From JAFGSG01 sp964626055 (GTDB lineage Bacteria > Spirochaetota > UBA4802 > JAFGDQ01), in NCBI GenBank assembly GCA_964626055.1, contig CAZVDF010000037.1:1-32744 (forward strand): a DNA stretch of 32,744 nucleotides. The letters are read 5' to 3'. Below, one piece after another: positions 16,801-23,866 of the stretch (positions are counted from its first letter, which is position 1; each line of letters starts with the position of its first letter). The position numbers and the translations under genes are program-made. The notes under the pieces were generated by a model. That model worked only from the letters and a program-made list of their open reading frames with translations, was not told where the DNA came from and did not search any database.

Positions 16801-16867
16801 GGGTTTCAGCAGGGAAGAAGCAATAAAAGAGGCCTGCCGCTGTCTGCGTTGCGACGCCGAATTATAA
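13814..16867 (+). CDS. NuoF-GltD fusion flavoprotein (NADH- and NADPH-binding)
   Basis: This 1017-residue protein joins two complete redox modules. Residues 1-95 are a thioredoxin-like [2Fe-2S] domain (Cys11, 16, 48, 52). Residues about 110-525 are NuoF: GLRGRGGAGFPTGMKW and NADEGDPGAF (NADH/FMN site), GAGAFVCGEETAL, and a [4Fe-4S] set ESCGKCTPC (Cys455, 458, 461) plus Cys501. From about 531 it is GltD-like: eight cysteines (531, 536, 544, 548, 583, 587, 591, 595) for two [4Fe-4S] clusters, FAD motif VAVVGGGPAGLTAARDLA (633-650), NADP motif VAVVGGGNSAIDAARIA (769-785) with the basic YRR, and YFAGGDAV. Ordinary HndC/HydB ends in a bacterial ferredoxin domain instead. Inference: electrons move between NADH, NADPH and ferredoxin, as in Sporomusa-type Nfn (Stn). 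No hydrogenase follows. AGGAGG precedes the ATG by 11 bases. Confidence 0.93.
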   Translation: MKIFRTHLLICGGTGCSSSGSRAVKNELLKELDKNRLTEEIKVVETGCNGFCALGPIMVVYPEATLYVSLKPTDIPELVEEHFIKGRKVERLLYKEPVSEKAIPNIQEIPFFALQELRVLRNRGLIDPEKLEEYIARDGYAGMAKALTEMTPEQIIKEILDSGLRGRGGAGFPTGMKWKFAAGSPNDVKYVLCNADEGDPGAFMDRSVLEGDPHAVLEGMVIAAKAIGSHQGYIYCRAEYPLAIHRLNIAIEQAKEAGLLGRNILGAGFDFELEIYQGAGAFVCGEETALMTSIEGKRGMPRPRPPFPAVAGLWQKPSILNNVETLANVGQIILRGAKWYNSIGTEKSKGTKVFALTGDVANVGLVEVPMGTTLGTIIYDIGGGIPKDKKFKAAQLGGPSGGCIPIQHLNAPVDYEKVVELGAIMGSGGLIVMNEDKCAVDMARFFMDFCQDESCGKCTPCREGTKRMLEILNNITQGKGKEGDIELLEEMAEVIKNAALCGLGQTAPNPVLSTIRYFRNEYEEHIRDHRCRASVCGALFKSPCQNTCPIEMDIPSYIALIRAERFEDAYKVLLETNPFPSVCGRVCDHKCQSKCRRGNMDEPLAIKFLKRFITDNAPRPAIEKAPVTRKEKVAVVGGGPAGLTAARDLAMRGYGVTVFEELSHAGGMLYWGIPSYRLPRNILDKEIDEIKSLGVEINLNTRIGKDISFAKMDREYDYIYLATGAHKSQRMGIPGEDLKNVFGGVEFLREFNADEEKWMSGKKTLGRKVAVVGGGNSAIDAARIATRLGAEVTILYRRQKQDMPAAKEEIKAAEEEGIKIELLVAPLKVEGKSGKAVSITCQRMELGDFDNSGRKKPVAVPGTEFTLQVDAVIAAVGQVPDMSFLDKKSGIVNKYDYFEVGNGYKSRTPNERYFAGGDAVTGPDTVIGAIAAGHKAADDIDSAIRRANGEPAYEKPAQEKINIPLVIDEETVETPQMAMPEMGSEARKLSLAEVELGFSREEAIKEACRCLRCDAEL

Positions 16868-16888
16868 AATTCTGCAATGACATCACAT

Positions 16889-16914
16889 GGGGGCGGCCGG
16901 TTCCGGCGCGCCCC
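16889..16914 (+). terminator. Terminator-like hairpin after the redox operon
   Basis: GGGGGCGGCCGG and CCGGCGCGCCCC form a strong GC stem (one bulge) around a TT loop, 22 bases after the NuoF-GltD stop codon, followed by TCCTTTAATTGTT. The T-run is short and interrupted, but position and stability fit an intrinsic terminator closing the nuoE operon. Confidence 0.6.
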
Positions 16915-17048
16915 TCCTTTAATTGTTACCCCATCCGCCGGTAAATCCGCATTGTTTAATTTATCTATTGCCGAAAGAAATAAGTTGAAATATTTAAGCG
17001 GGCTGTAATAGTTGATTTAAGTTTATAATTATTGTCCGCAGATTAAGC

Positions 17049-17714
17049 ATGCAACATATCAGAATATATTTCCTGTCTCTCGCTTTATTTATATTCCTGT
17101 TTAATACGCTCCATGCACAGGATGCCGATAAAAACGGGTCCCTGAAGCAATATCAGCGTTACGAGGATATAAAAAAAGAACATAATAAAGATTTTAAGAA
17201 GGGGGCATATAAAGACGGGAAAAAAGATTACGTTAAAAAGTGGATCGATGAAGATATCAGTTATCAGAAACGGGTTATTAAATTAAAAAGCGATTACAGG
17301 GAATGGGCGATTGAAAGACAATCCGCGGGTAAAGAAGTAATTTTTATGGAATATGAGCCGGTTAAAAATCTTACAACAGCAGAAAAAGAAATTTTATTGG
17401 AGTATCATAACAATTTTTTTAAAAGTAAAGACAGGGGCGGCTTTAAAAAAACTGCTGAAGTGAAAAAAACCGTTAGAAAAAAACCAAAGAAATTAGATCA
17501 AAAATCCGTTGCCGGTCCCTTGAAAAAATCCGAGGAAAAGAAACAGGATGAGGTTCTTCAACAAATTGAAACGCAGACCGCAAGCACAGCAGAAGGGAAT
17601 AAATCCGAAAATACAGAGGTAGGGAGCAGTATATATATGTATATGATACTGGGCTTTGCCCTGCTTCTGATAATAACCGAATGTGTTTATCTTATTGTAA
17701 AAAGGATAAAATAA
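17049..17714 (+). CDS. Hypothetical Lys-rich secreted/membrane protein
   Basis: I do not recognise this 221-residue protein. It begins with a likely signal peptide (YFLSLALFIFLFNTLHAQ, cleavage after LHAQ near residue 24), then a charged region with KEHNKDFKKGAYKDGKKDYV, a middle Lys-rich stretch (KKTVRKKPKKLDQK), and a C-terminal membrane helix (MYMILGFALLLIITECVYLI, about 196-215) ending in KRIK. The topology suggests an exported basic domain tethered by its C-terminus, with KRIK as stop-transfer. No ribosome-binding site is evident before the ATG. Its gene lies alone between the redox operon and the DUF362 gene (46-base gap to the latter), possibly co-transcribed with it. Confidence 0.65.
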   Translation: MQHIRIYFLSLALFIFLFNTLHAQDADKNGSLKQYQRYEDIKKEHNKDFKKGAYKDGKKDYVKKWIDEDISYQKRVIKLKSDYREWAIERQSAGKEVIFMEYEPVKNLTTAEKEILLEYHNNFFKSKDRGGFKKTAEVKKTVRKKPKKLDQKSVAGPLKKSEEKKQDEVLQQIETQTASTAEGNKSENTEVGSSIYMYMILGFALLLIITECVYLIVKRIK

Positions 17715-17766
17715 ATAATAATCGCAACTGAAGTAAAAATACGAAAAATTTTTTGAAGGGATGGCT

Positions 17767-18831
17767 ATGGGCGCAAAAGTTTATTTTATAAAGACCAAGG
17801 ATAACGCAGAGGATTCGGTGCTGTGTGAAATGTTGCAAAATTTAATTATTTCGGAAAATCTGCTGGGCTTTATCAAAGACAGGGACGTTACGCCCATAAA
17901 GACGCATTTCGGTGAAGTGCCGGAAGTAGGTTATGCGCGGCCGGTTTACTTTAAAATGCTCGGCGATATAATAAAAGGCAAAGGCGGCAGGCCGTTCCTT
18001 ACCGAGACTTCCACTCTTTACAAGGGAAACCGAGATAACGCAATTAAGCACATCTCTCATGCTTACAGCCAGGGGTTCGATTTCGCTTCAACCGGCATGC
18101 CTGTCATCATGGCGGATGGCTTATTCGGCGACGATGAGTATGAAGTTCCCGTCGATGGCAGGATATATAAATCGGTAAAAATCGCCGCGCTGTTCGCCAA
18201 GTGCAACGCGCTGGTTGTCGTATCGCATTTTACGGGACATCTTGCTACAGGATTCGGAGCTGCATTAAAAAATATGGGAATGGGATGTGCAAGCCGTAAA
18301 GGCAAAATGGAACAGCATTCCACATCAAAACCGAGAATCAGCAGGAAGAAATGTACTCAATGCGGCACATGCATACAATGGTGCCCTGCAGAAGCAATAA
18401 GCATGGGAGAAGAATCGGCCGTGATTGACGGTAAAAAATGCATAGGCTGCGGCCAGTGTCTTGCCATGTGCCGCTTCGATGCCGTGCAGTACAATTGGAG
18501 CGCAACGCATGAAGAACTTCAAAAAAAAGTCGTGGAACATGCTCTGGGGCTATATAATCTTTTTAAGGATAAAAGTCTTTACATAAATATACTTACGCGC
18601 ATCTCAAAGGACTGCGACTGTATGGGAAGCTATAAAAAAATAATACCCGATATCGGCATTATGGCCGGAAGCGATCCCGTGGCCGTAGACTCCGCTTCCA
18701 TGGATGTCATTGAAAAGACTGCAGGCGGAAAATTTTCCGGTCTTGCATATGAGATACCGTATAAAGTGCAGCTGGATTATTCAGGGGAGTTGCATTTCGG
18801 GAGCACCGAGTATGAATTAATCGAAAGATAA
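17767..18831 (+). CDS. DUF362 protein with two [4Fe-4S] ferredoxin motifs
   Basis: The product is a DUF362 protein: VTPIKTHFGEVPEVGYARPV, a central SHFTGHLATGFGAALKNMGM, and a 2x[4Fe-4S] ferredoxin insert with CTQCGTCIQWCP and CIGCGQCLAMCR. Members are cytoplasmic iron-sulfur proteins widespread in anaerobes; their reaction is unknown, though an electron-transfer role is implied. Start choice: two in-frame ATGs lie at 17761 and 17767. GAAGGG at 17755-17760 abuts the first but is six bases from the second, so 17767 (MGAKVYFIKT, 354 residues) is favoured; the longer form has 356. It follows the Lys-rich hypothetical by 46-52 bases. The neighbouring redox operon might supply electrons, but nothing in sequence links them directly. 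Confidence 0.92.
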   Translation: MGAKVYFIKTKDNAEDSVLCEMLQNLIISENLLGFIKDRDVTPIKTHFGEVPEVGYARPVYFKMLGDIIKGKGGRPFLTETSTLYKGNRDNAIKHISHAYSQGFDFASTGMPVIMADGLFGDDEYEVPVDGRIYKSVKIAALFAKCNALVVVSHFTGHLATGFGAALKNMGMGCASRKGKMEQHSTSKPRISRKKCTQCGTCIQWCPAEAISMGEESAVIDGKKCIGCGQCLAMCRFDAVQYNWSATHEELQKKVVEHALGLYNLFKDKSLYINILTRISKDCDCMGSYKKIIPDIGIMAGSDPVAVDSASMDVIEKTAGGKFSGLAYEIPYKVQLDYSGELHFGSTEYELIER

Positions 18832-18865
18832 ACCGCTATAATATAATTCCCGGGCAAGCCCCGGT

Positions 18866-18898
18866 GCTGACGTACGGGCCGCCCACTCCGGCGTCAGC
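18866..18898. terminator. Hairpin between convergent genes after DUF362
   Basis: GCTGACG (18866-18872) pairs with CGTCAGC (18892-18898) with a GC-rich 19-base loop. It sits in the 140-base convergent gap between the DUF362 gene and the small gene at 18972. No T-run follows, so termination is inferred only from position. Confidence 0.3.
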
Positions 18899-18971
18899 TG
18901 GGTATTACGAGATGACTTCTGTTTAATATGAACTATTTATCCGAATATAAAATCCAGTATCGAGATGGCTT

Positions 18972-19229
18972 TTAGTAATAAGCGCTCGGGATTTTATAGA
19001 AATTCAGCATGTCTTTCATTATGGGCTTTTCGCGGACTTCTTTTCTTCTGTCGATATTTTCTCTGAAAAACATTATTGCATTATCCTCAATCGATTTTAA
19101 AAAGTTTTTTATATCCTTTTTAATGTCGTTCTCTTCTATCTCATTATTGATTTTTACTGCGGAATTAATCGCTTGAAGCAAAACCTTGAGAATATCATTG
19201 CTTTCCGGGATGTTCAGTTTTTCAGGCAT
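18972..19229 (-). CDS. Small hypothetical helical protein
   Basis: From the ATG at 19229 the product is 85 residues: MPEKLNIPESNDILKVLLQA, a charged helical middle (NEIEENDIKKDIKNFLKSIE) and a tail ending MLNFYKIPSAYY. The frame can be extended four codons to a TTG at 19241, but GGAGAG lies five bases before the ATG, which decides the start. It appears all-alpha and soluble; no known family recognised. It lies 91 bases downstream of the polytopic membrane protein gene on the same strand and may be the last gene of that group. Confidence 0.6.
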   Translation of the reverse strand: MPEKLNIPESNDILKVLLQAINSAVKINNEIEENDIKKDIKNFLKSIEDNAIMFFRENIDRRKEVREKPIMKDMLNFYKIPSAYY

Positions 19230-19320
19230 TGTTCTCTCCAATTTTCTATTTTTTGATTTTTAAGAACTCACGATTTATCGTAAAGATCGTCCATTTTTAT
19301 AATAAAATCAAATAAAAAAT

Positions 19321-20445
19321 TCAATTGCGTTTAAGACGTATCATTTTACTTATGGAGACACACAGTAATCCGAACGGGAGATATCCTGAGTAGCCGAGCA
19401 GGGGCATTTCAAATATCAAAAATTTATGGACCAGCGGAACGGAGTATTGCCATTTCGGCATGCTGTAGAAATTCCACGTTTCCCAGAATATGCCGCAAAT
19501 AAGAGCGGCGGCCGATGCTGAAACAATATCGTTCCATTTGCCTACACTGATGCCGGAAAAAATATTTTCTTCATTGAAAAATATCTGCAGCGACACCAGG
19601 ATAAGCAGCGGGCTCACCCATACAAGCGGGAAAAGATATTCAGGGTATAAGCCGATAAATGCCAGCCCGGACCCGGAAAATGCGAATAGAAGAAACGCCG
19701 ATAATTTTGGTATTGGATTTTGTATTTTCCATATGCCGTTGAAGCCTTTATCGATCCATTGATATGTCGAAAGCAGGCCGTTCATGCTTGAAACTGCGGG
19801 CAGCACAGTAGAGAAGGCTAGTGTCGAGAGTAAGGAAATTTCCAGGCTGCTGTAGCCTGCTCCGATATAATACCAGTTCTGCACAAAGCCGTTCACATAT
19901 TCAAAATACCACCAGAATATCGCGCTTACCGGGAATAGAATAAAAAATCCGGCCGGATCATCGGTAATAAACGATCTCCCGCTCCTTTTATATGTAAGCG
20001 AATTGATCAGTACCGCAAAGGAAAACCACAGGAAAAAAAATGTATAACCGCGAATCCAGGAAAAAACGTGCAATTGCCCCCACGATATATACCAGAAAAA
20101 AATAACGGATAATATGCTTATTATTCCCCACCACGGCAGTTTTCCTGTATTATTTGCTGTCGTTGATCCGGATGTCCTGTGTTGCTTTAAGTATTTAATC
20201 GAATTGATTATTACCGGGCAAATATAAATTAAAGTGATAATCGAAATGATGATAAAAGCTGTCCATGAAAATGGAGCGTGCGCCGTGTATCGGGCGATAG
20301 GCGGGAATTCAGTATATTTTTCAATAGAATGTCCGGATAGAGCGATCCCGATCAGAGGTAGTCCTAAAAGCAATAATAATAAAATTATAGATAGTATTGA
20401 TATGGCTTTGCACATAATTCTGGGCTGTAATACGAATTTATCCAT
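19321..20445 (-). CDS. Polytopic inner-membrane protein, family not recognised
   Basis: The 374-residue protein has about ten predicted membrane helices (for example 14-36, 60-82, 106-122, 133-150, 165-180, 203-222, 270-290, 306-322, 343-365). I cannot name the family. Striking conserved-looking polar residues sit at helix ends: FWWYFEYVNGFVQNWYY (177-193) and IFWETWNFYSMPKWQY (319-334). These share E-x-x-N-x(6-7)-W-x-Y, suggesting an internal duplication and an intramembrane active or binding site. A third motif, FEMPLLGYSGYLPFG (345-359), follows. No transporter or glycosyltransferase motif is visible. Its start lies 43 bases after the stop of the beta-barrel gene on the same strand, so the two are probably one operon acting in the envelope. 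No clear Shine-Dalgarno. Confidence 0.75.
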   Translation of the reverse strand: MDKFVLQPRIMCKAISILSIILLLLLLGLPLIGIALSGHSIEKYTEFPPIARYTAHAPFSWTAFIIISIITLIYICPVIINSIKYLKQHRTSGSTTANNTGKLPWWGIISILSVIFFWYISWGQLHVFSWIRGYTFFFLWFSFAVLINSLTYKRSGRSFITDDPAGFFILFPVSAIFWWYFEYVNGFVQNWYYIGAGYSSLEISLLSTLAFSTVLPAVSSMNGLLSTYQWIDKGFNGIWKIQNPIPKLSAFLLFAFSGSGLAFIGLYPEYLFPLVWVSPLLILVSLQIFFNEENIFSGISVGKWNDIVSASAAALICGIFWETWNFYSMPKWQYSVPLVHKFLIFEMPLLGYSGYLPFGLLCVSISKMIRLKRN

Positions 20446-20488
20446 TAATTATAGGTTTTGTGACGCATCCCGAGTATAATAGATCATC

Positions 20489-22123
20489 TTATATTTCAAA
20501 TTTTATACCTATAAGATTATAATATTTGAAAAGCCCGTTGCCCTGATCAACGGCAGTGCGGTATTCATATCTATAGAACAGCATCCACTGCAGGCCGCTT
20601 TGAATTCTTATACCTGCTTCTATATTATATATTTTATCCAGGCCTTTGTCCATTAAAAGACAAAGTGCGGCAGATATATACGGAACTGACTTATGATAGC
20701 GTAAAATATTCCATCTTGCGGAAATATTGTATTCCCAGGAATATTTATAATAAAATTTATTAAATACTCTTTCTGCTGAAACTGACCAATCGATTGTATT
20801 TATTTGTTCAATTTCCCGCATATCGTCAAAATTGATTCCTTTGTTTGCGTAACCCGTTTTCATGTTCCTGCTGATAAACCTTACGCCGGCAGAAGAAAAT
20901 CTTTGAGGATTGCTATTGTAGTAATTTCCTTCGTCACAGCGCGTATAAGCGTAATATGGTTCCAGAACTACGTTTATATAATCCGATTTGCAGGACACGC
21001 CGCCTTCGATATTCTGTTCGATATATCTCGGGAACATCCCGGCGTCCTGTTTCTGCGAATTATGCGCAAGAGTATGATTAACGAACGGAGAGAATTTGCA
21101 GTCGCTGAGGAAGTCGAGTCCCATAAAAATATCGGTATTGAAATTCAAATTATCATTGTCTATATATTTCCCGTAACCGCCTTTAAAATGGATGTCAGGG
21201 AACAGCGATGCATATATGGGAGTCTCTTTAGTATCTTTATTTCTTTTTGTCTGATCGGAATCGTATTTAAGAAGAGTTTCAAAGCGTAATCCGATGAAAT
21301 AGAGATTTATCGCTTTTGACTTATAGTGATCGGTATCATATTTATGATTCAATCCGGCAAACGGCGCGATATCGCCTTTCTCGAAGCACATTCTGAATCC
21401 TGCTTCAATGCCGCGATCGAATCGCGCCCGGTTGTCGACAAGAGCCAGTGCGGAGGCCTCTATATACGGGATAACAAAGTTGTACTTCAGTATATCGTAT
21501 CTCAGATTAGCTGTAATCAAATAATCATATGTCAGAACTTTTGTATTGATGGCTTTTGAGATCGACAGTCTGTAATTCAGTTTTTTAAATTTTTGAGAAT
21601 TACGCACGTTTTTTTGTCCGGGCTTCATCCCGTACGATTCCCATCTTATTCCGGCGCCGTACCACCTGATCCGGGCGGTTTTTGGCATATTATCATTAAA
21701 TGAGTTAGTGCAGTTGTGGTCTGCAAAGAGGCTTAATATGCCGTATTCGTTTTCCCATCTCAGATTGGCATAATCCATTTCATAATTGATTGATCTGGGA
21801 TATATATGTTTAGAGCTGTCATTATTGTAGATTGAAAATTCATTTACAAACATTGAAAGGACAATATTGTTCATTCTGAGAATATCGAGATCAAAAATTC
21901 TATTTAGTTTCATTCTGTAACCTGCATTATTTCCGGCAAATATCCTGTCCTCGATCTGTAATCCGATTTGCGGAAAAATAAAAAAATTATTAAATATCGA
22001 GTCGGAAGACTTTTTTTGTTTAATAGTTATTTCTTCCTTATCTTCATTTCCCTGCGCGTAAGAAATGATCAGCAAATAAATAAGGACAGCCGGAATAATT
22101 AAAAATTTGCAAATATTTTGCAT
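20489..22123 (-). CDS. Predicted outer-membrane beta-barrel with internal duplication
   Basis: From ATG 22123 the product is 544 residues; a GTG at 22165 would add 14, but GGAG eight bases before the ATG and the signal peptide directly after it (MQNICKFLIIPAVLIYLLII, then SYAQG) support the ATG. The rest alternates aromatic and polar residues in short strands (YANLRWENEYGILSLFAD; IRWYGAGIRWES) and ends in ...IGIKFEI, typical of an outer-membrane barrel. The two halves are related: LRYDILKYNFVIPYIEASAL ... INLYFIGLRFE in the first resembles ARWNILRYHKSVPYISAALC ... YYNLIGIKFE in the second. No named family recognised. Probably co-expressed with the inner-membrane protein that follows. Confidence 0.75.
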   Translation of the reverse strand: MQNICKFLIIPAVLIYLLIISYAQGNEDKEEITIKQKKSSDSIFNNFFIFPQIGLQIEDRIFAGNNAGYRMKLNRIFDLDILRMNNIVLSMFVNEFSIYNNDSSKHIYPRSINYEMDYANLRWENEYGILSLFADHNCTNSFNDNMPKTARIRWYGAGIRWESYGMKPGQKNVRNSQKFKKLNYRLSISKAINTKVLTYDYLITANLRYDILKYNFVIPYIEASALALVDNRARFDRGIEAGFRMCFEKGDIAPFAGLNHKYDTDHYKSKAINLYFIGLRFETLLKYDSDQTKRNKDTKETPIYASLFPDIHFKGGYGKYIDNDNLNFNTDIFMGLDFLSDCKFSPFVNHTLAHNSQKQDAGMFPRYIEQNIEGGVSCKSDYINVVLEPYYAYTRCDEGNYYNSNPQRFSSAGVRFISRNMKTGYANKGINFDDMREIEQINTIDWSVSAERVFNKFYYKYSWEYNISARWNILRYHKSVPYISAALCLLMDKGLDKIYNIEAGIRIQSGLQWMLFYRYEYRTAVDQGNGLFKYYNLIGIKFEI

Positions 22124-22150
22124 AAATAGAACTCCGATTGTTACAGCCCA

Positions 22151-22170
22151 CACCGGTCTTTTCACCGGTG
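22151..22170. promoter_or_regulatory. Perfect hairpin between the barrel gene and the + strand cluster
   Basis: CACCGGT (22151-22157) and ACCGGTG (22164-22170) form a 7-bp stem with a 6-base loop. It lies about 28 bases upstream of the barrel ATG in the divergent region, so it could be an operator, a 5' leader structure or a chance palindrome. Confidence 0.3.
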
Positions 22171-22200
22171 GGAATACAGGCTATGCCCTAATCCTTTTTC

Positions 22201-22323
22201 ATGACAAACGATCGCAACAGCACTTTTAAAAAATCTATTTTAATAACGTTTTTAATGCCACCGGCTCTGCTGGTAGTCGTTTATATTCAGATGTATCACA
22301 TACAGGCAAATTATCAATTATAA
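22201..22323 (+). CDS. Possible 40-residue single-helix membrane microprotein
   Basis: ATG 22201 opens 40 codons to TAA 22321-22323. The product has a polar start (MTNDRNSTFKK), one hydrophobic segment (SILITFLMPPALLVVVYIQM) and a short polar end (YHIQANYQL). The topology resembles small bitopic envelope proteins, including the start of FtsL/DivIC-like proteins, but it is too short to assign. No Shine-Dalgarno precedes it, and the upstream in-frame TAA is four codons away. It lies 56 bases before the GerMN gene on the same strand. It may be chance, though the clean polar-helix-polar pattern argues for a look. Confidence 0.35.
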   Translation: MTNDRNSTFKKSILITFLMPPALLVVVYIQMYHIQANYQL

Positions 22324-22379
22324 TATTGTATGAAAATGCCGAGCACATATAATGGGAGTTATTTCTCAGGAGATAATGT

Positions 22380-23180
22380 ATGGCAGGGAAAACAACCGGC
22401 GGGAACAGAAGGAAATCCGCCGCTAAAAGGACAACTTCGAAATCGGCAAAGACAAGATCGGTAAAATCCGCTGCGAGTACCCGCAGCAGGAAAACAGCCG
22501 GGGCTGGTACCGATAAGACGCCTGTTTACGTACTGGCGATCATGGCACTCCTGGCTGTAATTGTAATAATGCTTATAAACAATTACAGGGCAGGGGAAAA
22601 TTTTAAGAATGCAGGTCATGAAAGCGTAAAAGAGCCGGCGGCCATGAAGGACACAGAGGATACAAGGAATAAAAAAGGATCGATAAAGAAAGCGGACGTC
22701 AGTGAAGATGCAAAAGACGATAAATATGCTAAAGAAAAATCCGTTTCCGAGAAGAAAGAGGCGGAAAGCCAGTATCTGATATATCTTGTGAAATTTAATG
22801 AAGATAATAACAGGATGTCCCTTTTGCCTGTTAAAAGAAATATTAAAGCGGAATCTCCTTTGAAAGGCGCTTTAAATGAACTTATTAAAGGCCCCAACAG
22901 GGCCGAGAAGAAGAAGGGTCTTCTGACTGCGATACCGAATGATTTGAGAATACGCAATGTTCAGATCGTCGGCAGAAATGCGGTTCTTGACTTTAACGAT
23001 GCGATTGAAACAAATGCCAACGGAGAGATCCTGCTTACCAGGGTTGACCAGCTGGTTTATACAGCCACTCAATTTGAAGGAGTGGACAGCGTAATAATTA
23101 AAGTTAACGGAAAGCAGAAAAAATTTCTCGGCGGCGACGGATTATCGGTAAGCGGGCCGATCGGTAGAAAAGGAAAGTAA
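22380..23180 (+). CDS. GerMN-domain membrane protein with histone-H1-like basic tail
   Basis: The 266-residue protein starts with about 45 residues of Lys/Arg/Ser/Thr/Ala low complexity (NRRKSAAKRTTSKSAKTRSV), then one membrane helix at about 49-68 (VYVLAIMALLAVIVIMLINN), a charged linker, and a C-terminal GerMN domain (about 140-250): SPLKGALNELIKGPNRAEKK, TAIPNDLRIRNVQIVGRNAV, LDFNDAIE and a TRVDQLVYTATQFEGVDSVI strand-helix end. GerMN domains occur in GerM and in LpqB-like lipoproteins and are extracytoplasmic; here the basic tail would be inside the cell. AGGAG lies upstream. CyaB follows after six bases, so the two genes are likely co-translated. The tail resembles that of the LysM protein at 7606-8199. 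Confidence 0.88.
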   Translation: MAGKTTGGNRRKSAAKRTTSKSAKTRSVKSAASTRSRKTAGAGTDKTPVYVLAIMALLAVIVIMLINNYRAGENFKNAGHESVKEPAAMKDTEDTRNKKGSIKKADVSEDAKDDKYAKEKSVSEKKEAESQYLIYLVKFNEDNNRMSLLPVKRNIKAESPLKGALNELIKGPNRAEKKKGLLTAIPNDLRIRNVQIVGRNAVLDFNDAIETNANGEILLTRVDQLVYTATQFEGVDSVIIKVNGKQKKFLGGDGLSVSGPIGRKGK

Positions 23181-23186
23181 GCAGTT

Positions 23187-23702
23187 ATGCTGGAAATAGA
23201 AATAAAAGCATACTGCGAAAATCATGACGATGTGATTGAAAAGATAAAGTCGGTGGGCGGCCGGCTCGTGAAGAAGGCAGATAATCTGGACATATATTAC
23301 AGACATCCTTCCAGGGACTTTACGAGAACCGATGAAGCATTCAGGATAAGAGCGGAAGATAAAAGGACTCTGCTCACCTACAAAGGCCCCAAATTAGGAG
23401 TCAGAAGCAAGACGAGATTCGAGCGCGAAATCGTCTTCGAAGGGCTGGATGCGATGAAAGAAATTCTTGAAAAGCTGGGCTTTGCCGTTGCCGGCGAAGT
23501 TCGTAAGACAAGAGCATACTACAGGCTCGGCGAGGTTGAGATATGCCTTGACAGCGTCGACAGTCTCGGGAATTTTGTTGAGCTAGAAATAAAAGGCGAC
23601 GACAGGGAGGCCGGCGAGAATACATTATTTGAAATTGCCGGCAAGCTCGGACTTTCCCGCTTTGAGAGAAAGTCGTATCTGGAACTTTTATTGGAAAAGT
23701 AA
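23187..23702 (+). CDS. cyaB: CYTH-domain protein (class IV adenylate cyclase / triphosphatase type)
   Basis: The 171-residue product begins with the CYTH signature LEIEIKAYC (Glu3, Glu5, Lys7) and continues with paired basic and acidic strands: YYRHPSRDFTRTDEAFRIRA, LLTYKGPKLGVRSKTRFERE, KTRAYYRLGEVEICLDSVDS, LGNFVELEIKGDD. These charged residues line the triphosphate tunnel and bind Mg2+. The length and the HPSRDF/DEAFRIR segment match the CyaB branch. Family members make cAMP or hydrolyse inorganic triphosphate or thiamine triphosphate; sequence does not decide. It starts six bases after the GerMN gene, whose last codons contain the likely ribosome-binding site (AAAGGAAAG). Confidence 0.9.
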   Translation: MLEIEIKAYCENHDDVIEKIKSVGGRLVKKADNLDIYYRHPSRDFTRTDEAFRIRAEDKRTLLTYKGPKLGVRSKTRFEREIVFEGLDAMKEILEKLGFAVAGEVRKTRAYYRLGEVEICLDSVDSLGNFVELEIKGDDREAGENTLFEIAGKLGLSRFERKSYLELLLEK

Positions 23703-23747
23703 ATATGCCGCCGCCACTGACGGTTCGGCACAAACAGGCCTCTTCTG

Positions 23748-23785
23748 GTCGGCTTAAAAGCACAACATCCTGTTGTTAAGCCGAC
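23748..23785. terminator. Two-part hairpin between convergent cyaB and pheT
   Basis: GTCGGCTTAA (23748-23757) pairs perfectly with TTAAGCCGAC (23776-23785), and inside it CAACA (23763-23767) pairs with TGTTG (23771-23775) round TCC. The 164-base convergent gap between cyaB and pheT makes a bidirectional terminator likely, though no T-run follows. The rest of the gap shows no gene. Confidence 0.45.
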
Positions 23786-23866
23786 ATTAGTACGTCCTAT
23801 ATGTAACCTGTGCCCGGCACCAGGGCATCCTCTCTCCATGGGTATAGAGCAGGAATAGCATTTAAC

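Noticed and set aside
16868..17048. [FeFe]- or [NiFe]-hydrogenase subunit as the missing partner of the NuoE/NuoF operon
   Set aside because: A terminator-like hairpin closes the operon and the next gene is an unrelated Lys-rich protein; no H-cluster motifs occur in the window.
22124..22165. GTG start extending the beta-barrel protein by 14 residues
   Set aside because: The ATG at 22123 has a well-placed GGAG and directly precedes the signal peptide; the extension contributes nothing recognisable.
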